Assembly (NCBI GenBank): GCA_039960995.1
Contig: JBDVKF010000076.1
Location: 267,908 to 331,907, forward strand
DNA length: 64,000 nt
Reading direction: 5' to 3'
From: JABSSA01 sp039960995
GTDB taxonomy: Bacteria > Pseudomonadota > Alphaproteobacteria > Rhodobacterales > Rhodobacteraceae
Part shown: in pieces, positions 8,869 through 17,704 of the stretch
Layout of the letters: every line of letters begins with the position of its first letter
Position numbering within the stretch: the stretch's first letter is position 1
The notes under the pieces: model-generated
The model's input: the letters and a program-made list of their open reading frames with translations, nothing else
Databases searched by the model: none
What the model was told of the DNA's origin: nothing
Program-made: the position numbers and the translations under genes

Positions 8869-9148
8869 AATTTAGAGCGTCGTAGGGTGATTGCGATACA
8901 CCGCGTTTGAGGTTGAAGTAATCGTTCATGGGTACTCTTCGGGGTTGTATAAATTGCCCGGCTCACATGGGCTGTCTATCAAGAATTTGATATGACCCTC
9001 GCGTGATTTCTTCGAATTGGCGTGCCGTTGCGCCGCATATCTGCCTCTTGCTGTGGGTGTCTCGACGCAATAGGCCATAGCCAGTGAACAATAGATAAAA
9101 CGACGATCTTGTGCCCTAGGGGCGCAGTGCGGAACGGGAAGCGTCAAA

Positions 9149-9931
9149 ATGACAGAAACGGCATTGGATTTAGCGCATGCTGCAATGGAAAGCGCGCCAG
9201 AAGATGATGTTGCGCGCCTTCGATTCTTTGAACGGCTTGGGGATTCCGAATTGTTTTTGCTGCTAAGCGAAGAACCGGAAGACGATCTGATCAGTCCCGA
9301 AACATTCGATGTCGGTGATCAAACCGTGGTTTTGGTGTTCGATCGCGAAGAGCGGTTGGCGCAGTTTGTTGGACAGGCCGCCCCTTATGCGGCCTTGTCG
9401 GGTCGCATCGTGGTTGACCTGCTGGCAGAACAGAATTTGGGTTTGACCCTTAACCCCGAGGTCGCACCGTCTTCCTTTTTGCTCGCGGCGGACGGTGTCG
9501 CATGGCTGGCCGAAACTTTAAAAAACGAGCCCGAAGAAGTCACAGGCGCGCTTTCAGAACTAAAAGCGCCTTCCGTCCCTGATATTTTGATTGCCTCATT
9601 GGACGCAAAATTGGCAACTGCGACAGGGCTGGCACAAAGCGCGTATTTGGTTGGATCGCGTGACAAAAGCGGGGCTTCCGGACACCTTTTGGGGTTCATC
9701 GGCGCACAACCCGGTGCCGAAGACGCGTTGGCAAAAGCCGTCGCCGAAGCGTTGACCTTTTCCGGTATAGAAGCCGGAGCCTTGGACGTCGCCTTTTTCG
9801 AAGCCAGCGACCCTGTTGCAGCCCAAATGGCCCGACAGGGATTACGTTTTGATTTGCCGCAACCCGTAGCCGCAGAAGTGCCTGGACAAGCTCCGGGAAT
9901 GGATCGGAACCGCCCGCCAGTGTTGAAATAA
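9149..9931 (+). CDS. SseB-domain protein
   Basis: Protein of 260 residues with an SseB N-terminal domain across about residues 15-125 and a second alpha/beta region (about 145-235). The family name comes from a Salmonella gene, but in alphaproteobacteria these are cytoplasmic proteins of unknown role with no secretion system attached. No signal peptide and no catalytic motif are visible. The tail is rich in Pro and Ala. It stands alone with a 280-bp leader in which I see no other feature. Confidence 0.75.
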   Translation: MTETALDLAHAAMESAPEDDVARLRFFERLGDSELFLLLSEEPEDDLISPETFDVGDQTVVLVFDREERLAQFVGQAAPYAALSGRIVVDLLAEQNLGLTLNPEVAPSSFLLAADGVAWLAETLKNEPEEVTGALSELKAPSVPDILIASLDAKLATATGLAQSAYLVGSRDKSGASGHLLGFIGAQPGAEDALAKAVAEALTFSGIEAGALDVAFFEASDPVAAQMARQGLRFDLPQPVAAEVPGQAPGMDRNRPPVLK

Positions 9932-10032
9932 TACACATGACTGCTCACTTCCGCGCGAGGATACTGCAAAACGGCCTCTAAATGGTTTATTGTCTATATT
10001 GAATGACACGCAGATCGACGGAGGAGCCTAAC

Positions 10033-10116
10033 ATGACACGTTATACTTTCGCGATTGCGTCAGCCGCTATCATGCTGACCTTTGCGCAAACGACATTCGC
10101 GACATTCTTTGTGTGA
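10033..10116 (+). CDS. Predicted 27-residue membrane/exported micropeptide
   Basis: Short reading frame of 27 codons with a strong ribosome binding site (GGAGGAG, about 9 bases upstream of the ATG). The product starts MTRYTF and is otherwise almost entirely hydrophobic with a signal-like AQTTFA segment. It ends 10 bp before the start of the rhodanese gene, so it may be translated from the same mRNA as a leader or small membrane protein. No family is recognised; it could be the residue of a longer exported protein. Confidence 0.4.
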   Translation: MTRYTFAIASAAIMLTFAQTTFATFFV

Positions 10117-10126
10117 GGTGCCTGAA

Positions 10127-10612
10127 ATGGATCAAGAAAACGGAAAAGCGAAGTCTGGACCTACCGTCACGCGAAGAGCCTTTGGCCTAGGCGGCGGTGC
10201 AGTTATCGTTGGCGGCGCTGTTTTTGCTGCAAATTGGTTCAACATCACAGCCAATGCGGCTGGCGATGGTAAAATGACGGTGCAAGAAGTGCACGCGGCT
10301 GCGAAATCAGGTCAGGTGTTTCTGATCGACATTCGTCGGCCAGATGAATGGAAGGGCACAGGCGTCGGTGCGAGTGCGCATCCGATCGACATGCGCCGAG
10401 ACGACTTTACCGAAGTTCTACTTGAATTGACGAAGGGCGACAAAAACGCCTCTGTTGCGTTGATTTGCGCAAGAGGTGTTCGGTCGCGCGGCCTTACGGC
10501 TCGTTTGACCAAGGCTGGGTTCAAGAACATCATTGACGTGCCAGAAGGTATGTTGGGATCTGGCGCTGGTCCAGGTTGGTTGAAAAGCGATCTTCCCACA
10601 GTCGAATACTGA
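10127..10612 (+). CDS. Tat-exported rhodanese-like sulfurtransferase
   Basis: Single-domain rhodanese of 161 residues. The start at 10127 was chosen because it gives a clean twin-arginine signal: TRRAFG at residues 15-20 followed by a hydrophobic Gly/Ala/Val stretch to about residue 35. The rhodanese fold covers about 50-160, with DIRRPDEW as the CH2A-type motif and the active-site loop CARGVRS (Cys114). Tat export implies folding, and possibly persulfide loading, in the cytoplasm before periplasmic work. It precedes an exported esterase-like gene by 11 bp. Confidence 0.85.
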   Translation: MDQENGKAKSGPTVTRRAFGLGGGAVIVGGAVFAANWFNITANAAGDGKMTVQEVHAAAKSGQVFLIDIRRPDEWKGTGVGASAHPIDMRRDDFTEVLLELTKGDKNASVALICARGVRSRGLTARLTKAGFKNIIDVPEGMLGSGAGPGWLKSDLPTVEY

Positions 10613-10623
10613 CAGAGCCGATT

Positions 10624-11466
10624 ATGAAAGTTGCACTTGCGGCGATAGCATTCACATTTGCCGCGAATGCATCTTTAGCCGCCTGCGGTTCCGACCCAGA
10701 AGCCTGTTCAATCGATCAAGGTACGTATCACGCTGTCCTGCCTGAAGGGGACATCAAAGGCACCGTGATTTTCTTGCATGGTGGAGGCGGCAGCGGCAAA
10801 GGATCCATCAGCAATAAACGTTGGGTTCCAGCCATGTTGGAAAACGGTTTTGCGGTCATCACGCCTGACGGCAAAGTACGACCGGGTCGTAACCGTCTAG
10901 GTTGGTCGTTTCATCCAGATCGACCAAAGCGGCGCGATGAGGTCGCTTTTCTAAGCGCTGTACGCGACGATGCGGCACGACGTTTTGGGTTAGATGCAAC
11001 GCGGATGATGTTGGGCGGGTTCTCGATAGGGGGATCGATGACCCACTATTTGGCCTGCGAAGCGCCGGACACCTTTTACGCCTATATCCCGGTCGGCGGA
11101 GCGTTCTGGAGGCCACACCCGGATACGTGTAACGGACCTGTTCGCCTTTTGCATACGCATGGCTGGACAGATACGACCGTACCGCTAGAAGGACGCGTTC
11201 TTCGCGGTTCAGATGCAGACGACCCTGACGCCTTCATGCAGGGTGACGTATATTACGCGATGGAGCTGTGGCGTGCAGAAAACGGATGCCGCCAGTTGCG
11301 CGGCGACCGGTTTAAAACATCCCAAGCATTTTGGCGGCGCGCATGGGATCGTTGTGATCCTGATACCGCACTGGAGTTGGCATTGTTTCCGGGCGGACAC
11401 ACTGTCCCGAATGGATGGGCCGAGATGGTGTCAGAATGGTTCGCGGCGCAAACCAACACCAATTAG
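10624..11466 (+). CDS. Exported poly(3-hydroxybutyrate) depolymerase/LpqC-like esterase
   Basis: Secreted alpha/beta hydrolase of 280 residues. The start at 10624 gives a classical signal peptide with cleavage near residue 19 (SLAAC; a lipobox is not clear). The nucleophile elbow is GFSIGGS (Ser134), the oxyanion region LHGGGGS is near residue 51, and the late PGGHTVP supplies the histidine. Related proteins hydrolyse short polyhydroxyalkanoate or feruloyl esters; the substrate is not determined. It follows the rhodanese gene by 11 bp and converges on opgH. Confidence 0.8.
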   Translation: MKVALAAIAFTFAANASLAACGSDPEACSIDQGTYHAVLPEGDIKGTVIFLHGGGGSGKGSISNKRWVPAMLENGFAVITPDGKVRPGRNRLGWSFHPDRPKRRDEVAFLSAVRDDAARRFGLDATRMMLGGFSIGGSMTHYLACEAPDTFYAYIPVGGAFWRPHPDTCNGPVRLLHTHGWTDTTVPLEGRVLRGSDADDPDAFMQGDVYYAMELWRAENGCRQLRGDRFKTSQAFWRRAWDRCDPDTALELALFPGGHTVPNGWAEMVSEWFAAQTNTN

Positions 11467-11472
11467 CTTTTT

Positions 11473-13311
11473 CTATTCCGCCGGAATCTTTGCGGCTTGT
11501 TCCAAATGATCGGCCATAACACTGCGCGCTGCACGCGCTTTGCGCACGATTGGCGGTTCTTTCAAGCTTAACGGAGTCTCGAGCCGCAATCCAAGTGGCA
11601 GCCGGCGCGACAAGGGAACGGCGCTGAGTGCCGACAACGGAACAGCCAGAAGCAAACTTATGACAATTGGGCTAAGCCAGAACGAAACAAGTCCCGCGAT
11701 CAGGCCAGCGCTTAGTAAAACTCCAAGCAGTGTCTCAAGCCAATGAAAGCCAATCAGTGTTTTCAAAGGATAAGCGCTTGCTTGTCTTTGTTGCGGGCTC
11801 CAGGCGTCAGACCGTGTGAATACACTGCGTAAAACGGCCTTGGTCTGTTGGATCATGAGGATCGGCGCGTAAGCCACCGACAGGGCAACCTCGACCAAGA
11901 AGGCGCTTAAAAAGGCAAGGCGGCCGCCATATAAACGGACCCCGCGTTTGTCCATTCCGATGATGACAGCACCCGCAATTTTTGGCGCGAGCAATACCGA
12001 ATACATGACCATCAGAAACAACATGCTGTCGACATGGGTCATGGCAGGAGGCCAGTTCGGGAACAACGGGTTCACTTCATTAAAATAGGTGATCACATTG
12101 GTCTGAGAATCCCGGCCCAGCAGGGCCCAAAATACCAAAAGAATGAACCATGCCGGCGACATCAAATACGCCGCCGCGCCTTGAAACAAGTGAAAGCGGC
12201 TGACCGGATGCAACCCGGCTGTGCCCAGCAAGCGCAGATGTTGCAAGTTGCCACGGCACCAACGACGATCCCTCAGCACGTAGTCGATCAACGTGCCTGG
12301 TGTTTCTTCAAAGCTGCCTGATAAACGCGGCATGAACCGAACGCGCCAACCAGATCGACGAAGCAACGAAGCTTCAACGAAATCATGGCTCAGGATGATG
12401 TCTTCGCGGCCACGCAGATTGCGTAGGCGGGGAAGGCCAGCCGCCGATGCAAATGCATGTGTTCGAATAATCGCGTTATGGCCCCAGTAATTCCCTTCAG
12501 ACCGGGCCCAAGCGGCCAAACCTTCACCCAGCAACCATCCATATGCGGTGTGCGAAAACTGCTGCAACCGCGCGAATAGCGTGTTTGCCGCGATGAGCTG
12601 AGGGAACGATTGGATCAGTCCGGATTTTGGATCAGCGGACATTTCTTGTGTCAGACGTCCGATGGCGCGACCTGTCATCAAGCTATCGGCATCCAGGACA
12701 ATCATCGCTTCGTATGCGGCACCCCATCCGGTTATCCAATCGACAAGATTGCCGACTTTTTTGTCGGTATTGTCGTTACGTCGACGATAGAAAACTGACA
12801 TTTCCTGAGGCGCCGCGCTTTTTAGGGCTTGGTACGCTTGCCATTCAGCGGCGGCGATGGCCTCGTCACGGCTGTCGCTTAAAACAAAAAGATCAAAGCT
12901 GTGCTGGCCTCTGTTCGCGGTCAAATCCGCCAACATCGCAGCGGCATTCCCAAAGACTTCGCTGGGGGATTCATTGTAAATCGGCATCAAAAGGGCGACG
13001 CGCAATGGGCCTCCTTCGGTGGTTGATGTCGGTTCTTCAGGCCGCGACACCAGACCGATCACGGCAGTGCTGACGGCAAGCGTGACCCAAACAAAGGTCA
13101 TGCCAATCAATCCCAACAACAGATATTCCAACGAGGTCAGCCCTTTTTCAGCAAAGAGCTGATGCAGGCCCCAAATCATCAATCCGGTGCCGATCAATGC
13201 GGGCGCAAAAACGCCCCAACGACGCATGTCCCACAGATTGCTATTGGATCGCAAAAAGGGCGCATTCGACAAATCTTGAACCGGCATTTCCAGCGGAGCA
13301 GATTTTGGCAT
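11473..13311 (-). CDS. opgH: Glucans biosynthesis glucosyltransferase H
   Basis: Inner-membrane family 2 glycosyltransferase that makes the beta-1,2-glucan backbone of osmoregulated periplasmic glucans from UDP-glucose. From ATG 13311 the product is 612 residues and opens with APLEMPVQDL, typical of this group; in-frame starts further upstream overlap opgG. Membrane helices flank the cytoplasmic catalytic domain, which shows DAD (VLDADSLMTG), ED (GREDIILSHDF) and the RRWCRGN acceptor motif. E. coli OpgH is about 850 residues; the shorter form is normal in alphaproteobacteria. Last gene of opgC-opgG-opgH. Confidence 0.92.
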   Translation of the reverse strand: MPKSAPLEMPVQDLSNAPFLRSNSNLWDMRRWGVFAPALIGTGLMIWGLHQLFAEKGLTSLEYLLLGLIGMTFVWVTLAVSTAVIGLVSRPEEPTSTTEGGPLRVALLMPIYNESPSEVFGNAAAMLADLTANRGQHSFDLFVLSDSRDEAIAAAEWQAYQALKSAAPQEMSVFYRRRNDNTDKKVGNLVDWITGWGAAYEAMIVLDADSLMTGRAIGRLTQEMSADPKSGLIQSFPQLIAANTLFARLQQFSHTAYGWLLGEGLAAWARSEGNYWGHNAIIRTHAFASAAGLPRLRNLRGREDIILSHDFVEASLLRRSGWRVRFMPRLSGSFEETPGTLIDYVLRDRRWCRGNLQHLRLLGTAGLHPVSRFHLFQGAAAYLMSPAWFILLVFWALLGRDSQTNVITYFNEVNPLFPNWPPAMTHVDSMLFLMVMYSVLLAPKIAGAVIIGMDKRGVRLYGGRLAFLSAFLVEVALSVAYAPILMIQQTKAVLRSVFTRSDAWSPQQRQASAYPLKTLIGFHWLETLLGVLLSAGLIAGLVSFWLSPIVISLLLAVPLSALSAVPLSRRLPLGLRLETPLSLKEPPIVRKARAARSVMADHLEQAAKIPAE

Positions 13312-13337
13312 ATGAGCCTGAGAGATGTTATTCTTGG

Positions 13338-14870
13338 TCAAGCGAGCGTCCACCGGTACAGCCATACTTCGCTTAATGCTTCGCCATCCAACCGTAGTTG
13401 AACGCGGAACTCGGCCCAATCTGCTTCACCTGCTTCAAAGGTAAACGCCAAGCGAGGTCCACCGGTTTCTGGATTGCGCTGCATGACGCCACCGGACACC
13501 TTGCCAGCACTGGATCTGATCAAGCGGGTGATCTCGTTTAGATCTTCCGGTACTTTGTCACTGTTTTCAAAATCGATTGCGAAAATGCGACCACCTTCGG
13601 GGCGTCCACCCGCAGCAGTGTTCAGGATGCGCAAGGGCATATCGACTTGGGGTTCCGGTTCTTCTCCCCAATCTAACCGATAAGTCAGGGTTTTTGAAAC
13701 GCCTTTCGTCAGTCCTTTGGCCGGGCGCCAATAGGCCACGATGTTGTCGTAGATTTCGCGGTCAGAGGGGATTTCCACCAAATAAACTGACCCGCGTCCC
13801 CATCCTTCGCCTGGGGTCACCCATAAGCCCGGTCGTTTGTGGTAATGCGCTTCCAGATCATTAAAGTCACTAAACTCCCGCTTGCGCTGCATCAGGCCGA
13901 ACCCACGCGGATTTTCATCTGAAAAGGCGCTGAGTTGTAACGTCGTGTGGTTCGCCAATGGCCGCCAAATAACTTCGCCAGCGCCATTGTGGATCAGCAA
14001 ACCATCATTGTCATGCACAGCTGGCCGAAAATCGTCAAAGCGATTTCTGTCCATGTCATCGAACAGGAACATTGATGTCAGAGGCGCAATACCCACATGA
14101 GACACGTCTTCGCGGGCAAACAATTCTGTTTCAACGTCCATCACCAAAGTGGGGCCGTGTGTTATGCGGAAAGTGTAAGCCCCAGAACAGGAAGGGCTGT
14201 CGAGAAGGCAATGCAAGACGACGCTGGGATCACCGGGATTTGGGCGTTCCATCCAGAAATGCGTGAAATCCGGAAACTCTTCTCCTGCGGGGTCGCCTGT
14301 TCGAATGGCAAGCCCACGCGCGGACAGACCATAGAATTGGCCGGTTCCGATGCCACGAAAATAACTCGCGCCTTGGAAAACCGCGTATTCTTCGAAAATT
14401 CCAGACTGGCGTAGTTCTGCGCGCAATCGAAGACCAGAATATCCAAGTGTTTCATCGATTGGCACATCTGGAAATGTGTCGGCTGTGTCGAACACACGCA
14501 TGTCAAATTCCAGCGGGCGGGCGACCTCATCTTCGACGACGAATGTTTGAACCGCAGTTGGGAAATAAAGACCTGGAGGAAAAACATCTACGCGTTGCGG
14601 CGCATCTGTGTTTTCCCAAAGTGCGTTGCGATGATCAAACCAGATTTTACGGTATTGATCATAACTGAGGTTACGCCATTCCTCTGGGATCAGAGGGCGG
14701 GGCGAATATGGTTTTGACGCAAGATCGCGCGCCATCCCTTGCAACACTTCTTTGTTGAAAGGGCGACCTTCCCCCAATTGCAAACCCGGCTCGTCATTGT
14801 CTGCTGACAAACCCAGATTTGGAGCTGCGGCAAAAGCTGCGATATAGGCAAGAATTTCGCGGCGCAACAT
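13338..14870 (-). CDS. opgG: Glucan biosynthesis periplasmic protein G
   Basis: Periplasmic protein required for assembly or branching of osmoregulated periplasmic glucans. The start ATG at 14870 overlaps the opgC stop codon as TAATG, a layout that favours translational coupling. The 510 residues begin with a signal peptide (MLRREILAYIAAFAAAPNLG). The body follows the MdoG family: an N-terminal beta-sandwich with PFNKEVLQGMARDLA and YDQYRKIWFD, a central GWGRGSVYLVEIP segment, and a C-terminal immunoglobulin-like domain. opgH follows 26 bp downstream. Confidence 0.93.
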   Translation of the reverse strand: MLRREILAYIAAFAAAPNLGLSADNDEPGLQLGEGRPFNKEVLQGMARDLASKPYSPRPLIPEEWRNLSYDQYRKIWFDHRNALWENTDAPQRVDVFPPGLYFPTAVQTFVVEDEVARPLEFDMRVFDTADTFPDVPIDETLGYSGLRLRAELRQSGIFEEYAVFQGASYFRGIGTGQFYGLSARGLAIRTGDPAGEEFPDFTHFWMERPNPGDPSVVLHCLLDSPSCSGAYTFRITHGPTLVMDVETELFAREDVSHVGIAPLTSMFLFDDMDRNRFDDFRPAVHDNDGLLIHNGAGEVIWRPLANHTTLQLSAFSDENPRGFGLMQRKREFSDFNDLEAHYHKRPGLWVTPGEGWGRGSVYLVEIPSDREIYDNIVAYWRPAKGLTKGVSKTLTYRLDWGEEPEPQVDMPLRILNTAAGGRPEGGRIFAIDFENSDKVPEDLNEITRLIRSSAGKVSGGVMQRNPETGGPRLAFTFEAGEADWAEFRVQLRLDGEALSEVWLYRWTLA

Positions 14871-16123
14871 TAGCGATTGGCCCTCCAAGGCTGTGACTTG
14901 AACCAACTTGCCGCATAAGCGGTCAGGATCAGGATCAAGGCCCCAAACGCATTTACCGATAACGAGGTGACTGTTTCCCGGCCAAGAAAATCAAGCAGAA
15001 AACCCATCAAACGTGCCGTGAACATCGAGACGACAAAGACCGCCAGCGATTGTTGTCCAACCTTGAGGATGACCCCAAGCATTTTTTCCCACACGCGCGA
15101 CACAGTCCCATTGCCGCGTGGCAAAAGTCGGTGGCCTTTGTCGCCAGCAAGAACCCAAGCCAAATACGCCAATGCAAGGAAATGGACGTACCGCAAAATC
15201 CCAAAATCCGACTTTGTGATCCAAGCTCGGTTTTCTTTGCGCCAGTCGCGGGCCCAATCGAAATCAAGTTCCCGTATTCCAATGTTGGACAACGGAATGT
15301 TGGCCAGCACGACGAACAAGGCGATGCCAAACAGCAGGGGGGTCACAGGCGGCTTTGGCAACCAGCCTTTCATGAAGGCAAAACCAGTGAAAAAGATCAA
15401 TTGCCACCCAAACGGGTTGAAGAACCAAGTGCGCTCTGTCCATGGCTCTGCTGGAAAGGCCAGACGGTATTCGGCCAAACCCAAAGCCTCCATCAAAGAC
15501 TTTTGAGCAAGCAACCAGCATCCGACGATAAACGCAGCGATCAGGAATTTGTTGATCTTTGCCAGGCCCATAAGGATCGGCATAAGAACCAGTACAACCA
15601 TGTACATTGGCAAAATGTCGAAATAATTCGGCACATATCGCAATGTCATGAAAGACAGCCAAATGTCTTGATTGGTCCATTTTTCACTTTCGGCGAATAG
15701 AGGCCACAGGTTGAGCTGCCCCCAATAATTCCGAGTGGTATAGGGGAGGTCAGTTAGAAAGACGACAAGCGCGACAGTCGCAAAGAATAGCCCCACATGC
15801 GCCCAATATACCTGCCATACGCGATAACCTACGCGTGCGGTGCCCAAACGCCAGCCCACGGTATCATAAGCACGTCCAAAGGCGATGGCTGACGCCATGC
15901 CCGAACAAAACACAAAGATCTCTGTCGCATCTGAAAACCCCCAACGCGCGGGGATCCAGCTCGTCAGGAAATTTCCCGGTGTGTGCGCAATCAGGATGAT
16001 AAACATCGCGATGCCGCGAAAGAAATCCAAACGCACGTCGCGGACGCGGGTTTGCTTGACTGCTGATGCAGCTGTGGCTGGACCAGAACTGGCTGGCGAT
16101 TGTGTGGGGTCGGCAAAGGTCAT
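14870..16123 (-). CDS. opgC: OpgC-type glucan succinyl/acyltransferase
   Basis: Multi-spanning inner-membrane acyltransferase (OpgC family) that decorates periplasmic glucans, usually with succinyl groups, making them anionic. The 417 residues start with a Thr/Ala/Ser-rich cytosolic tail, then the family motif RLDFFRGIAMFIILIAHTPG (residues 31-50), in which the histidine is the candidate catalytic residue, followed by about ten helices. It forms an operon with opgG (TAATG overlap) and opgH. Confidence 0.9.
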   Translation of the reverse strand: MTFADPTQSPASSGPATAASAVKQTRVRDVRLDFFRGIAMFIILIAHTPGNFLTSWIPARWGFSDATEIFVFCSGMASAIAFGRAYDTVGWRLGTARVGYRVWQVYWAHVGLFFATVALVVFLTDLPYTTRNYWGQLNLWPLFAESEKWTNQDIWLSFMTLRYVPNYFDILPMYMVVLVLMPILMGLAKINKFLIAAFIVGCWLLAQKSLMEALGLAEYRLAFPAEPWTERTWFFNPFGWQLIFFTGFAFMKGWLPKPPVTPLLFGIALFVVLANIPLSNIGIRELDFDWARDWRKENRAWITKSDFGILRYVHFLALAYLAWVLAGDKGHRLLPRGNGTVSRVWEKMLGVILKVGQQSLAVFVVSMFTARLMGFLLDFLGRETVTSLSVNAFGALILILTAYAASWFKSQPWRANR

Positions 16124-16155
16124 GGCCGCTGTCTATTCTTCTTTTTTGAATGTGT

Positions 16156-16175
16156 CAGGACGAATTTTCGTCCTG
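16156..16175 (-). terminator. Hairpin between the TPR gene and opgC
   Basis: Near-perfect palindrome of 20 bp (9-bp arms around TT) just after the TPR gene stop and 33 bp before the opgC start. No good T-run follows on the minus strand, so it may be an mRNA-stabilising or attenuating hairpin rather than a full terminator. Confidence 0.45.
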
Positions 16176-16179
16176 GCAA

Positions 16180-17529
16180 TTACTGTGCTGGAATACGCCG
16201 GGTTTCTGCAAGGCTTTGAAACCGCGTTGCAGCAAATCGGTCTTCGTTTCCGCCGCGCCGCTCCATACGATCCGCAAGAAGCGCTTCGGCTTGATCAAAC
16301 CGACCCGCCCGAATGCCCGCATCAATCGTTATGCGTTCAAATACGTCACGTTGTGCATGGCTGCCACCAACAGTTTGCATTGTTGGACGGGCCGCACACA
16401 GATTGGCAAATGCGTCGTCATAACGCCCTTCAGAAAAGGCTTCGAGCCCAACCATTGCCGCGACGCCTGGATCTTTGATACGTGCCGGCATTTCGCCTGG
16501 TTTGGTGGCCTGAATCGCATAACGCCCAGTCATGCCGCTGCTTGCGTCCTTGCGGCCTGCTGCGCCAAGCGCAATCATGTAATGCAGATCAGCAAAGACT
16601 AGACACCCATCAGTTGACCGTGCTTCAGAGAAGTCCGCCAGTTCTTGCCAACGCGCACCGACATTTACACCTTCAAGTTCCAAGCGCATCAACAGGGATG
16701 TCGCATTCGAAATGTCACGATAATCGTCCGTTTTGTCGGCTCGAATTTGTGTGTCGTAAAGATTTAGCGTCAGGTCGAGTTCACCGCGGTCCAAGTGCAA
16801 CAACGCTTTGTGCCACCACACATGATAGCGGAAATTGTTGCAGCTTTCCCAAGCTGTGCGGTTGTTTTCGATCAATTGAATGCCTTGGTCAGGGCGGGCC
16901 GTCATGTCAAAGACATGGGCCACAGCGTGTAATCCCCAAGCGTCATCCGGTGCGTATTGCAATCCCAAAAGTCCGGCTTGTTCAGCAGCATCATATTCGC
17001 CGGTTTCCTCAAGCGTGAACGCGTGACAACCCAAAACGTAACCGCGCAGCGCATGGTCAGGCCCATGTGCGTCAAGAACACGTTCGATTGAGCTTCGCAT
17101 TCCTAGGTGATCCCCAAGAATAAAGCGAATGGCATGACTGACTTTGGCCGTCAGCGTATCGCGCGGATTTTCAGTAAGAACGTCTTCCATTGCGGCGATG
17201 GCTCCGGATGGCCGACCAGCCAACCATTCGCCCAAAGCGCGCACCCATAGTTTTTCCCGGTTGGATGCTTGTCCGTTCCGCAAATTTTCCAAAGCGCGTC
17301 GCCCTGCATCTCGTGCAACGTCGATCATTTCGACACGACCGAGCATTAAGCAGAACAAACCTTTGGCGGCGTGTCCCATCGCAAAGTCGGGCTCAGCCGA
17401 TAGAACATTGCCCAAATGTTCAGGCGTCTGCGTTCCATGTGCAAGAAACGCTCGTACCAGGCCGTTCCATTCCGCAAGGGTCGTTTCGCTTTTTAAACTG
17501 ACTGCGGAGTCACAGATGTCGTATTTCAT
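16180..17529 (-). CDS. Tetratricopeptide-repeat protein, TTC38 family
   Basis: Soluble helical-repeat protein of 449 residues resembling the tetratricopeptide repeat protein 38 family. Repeats fill almost the whole length, with recognisable TPR helices at about residues 50-90, 110-150, 170-210 and 370-440. Landmarks are the HAIRFILGD, HAVAHVFDM and YHVWWHKALLHLD motifs; the conserved histidines in them are a family hallmark. There is no signal peptide. Molecular function is unknown. It is transcribed toward opgC with only a 56-bp gap. Confidence 0.8.
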   Translation of the reverse strand: MKYDICDSAVSLKSETTLAEWNGLVRAFLAHGTQTPEHLGNVLSAEPDFAMGHAAKGLFCLMLGRVEMIDVARDAGRRALENLRNGQASNREKLWVRALGEWLAGRPSGAIAAMEDVLTENPRDTLTAKVSHAIRFILGDHLGMRSSIERVLDAHGPDHALRGYVLGCHAFTLEETGEYDAAEQAGLLGLQYAPDDAWGLHAVAHVFDMTARPDQGIQLIENNRTAWESCNNFRYHVWWHKALLHLDRGELDLTLNLYDTQIRADKTDDYRDISNATSLLMRLELEGVNVGARWQELADFSEARSTDGCLVFADLHYMIALGAAGRKDASSGMTGRYAIQATKPGEMPARIKDPGVAAMVGLEAFSEGRYDDAFANLCAARPTMQTVGGSHAQRDVFERITIDAGIRAGRFDQAEALLADRMERRGGNEDRFAATRFQSLAETRRIPAQ

Positions 17530-17704
17530 TGGGCATGCGGCCTTTTACTCGTGGTGGTGACGTAGATGTAACTCATGTGGACCCTTGGAACATGATTTGC
17601 GCGATTAAAACACGCAACCGTGATGGTTTGGTCAAAAGACGTGAGGCAAGTATCGGCAATATGTTGCAAAATAAGCGATTTCTGGCCGGTAAAAGCCCGA
17701 ATTT

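Noticed and set aside
8926..9147. 73-codon minus-strand frame between the glycosylase and SseB genes
   Set aside because: No ribosome site, mixed composition, and it runs through the SseB gene leader.
15050..15700. 216-codon frame opposite opgC
   Set aside because: Very Gln/His-rich product, explained by the hydrophobic codons of opgC read in antisense.
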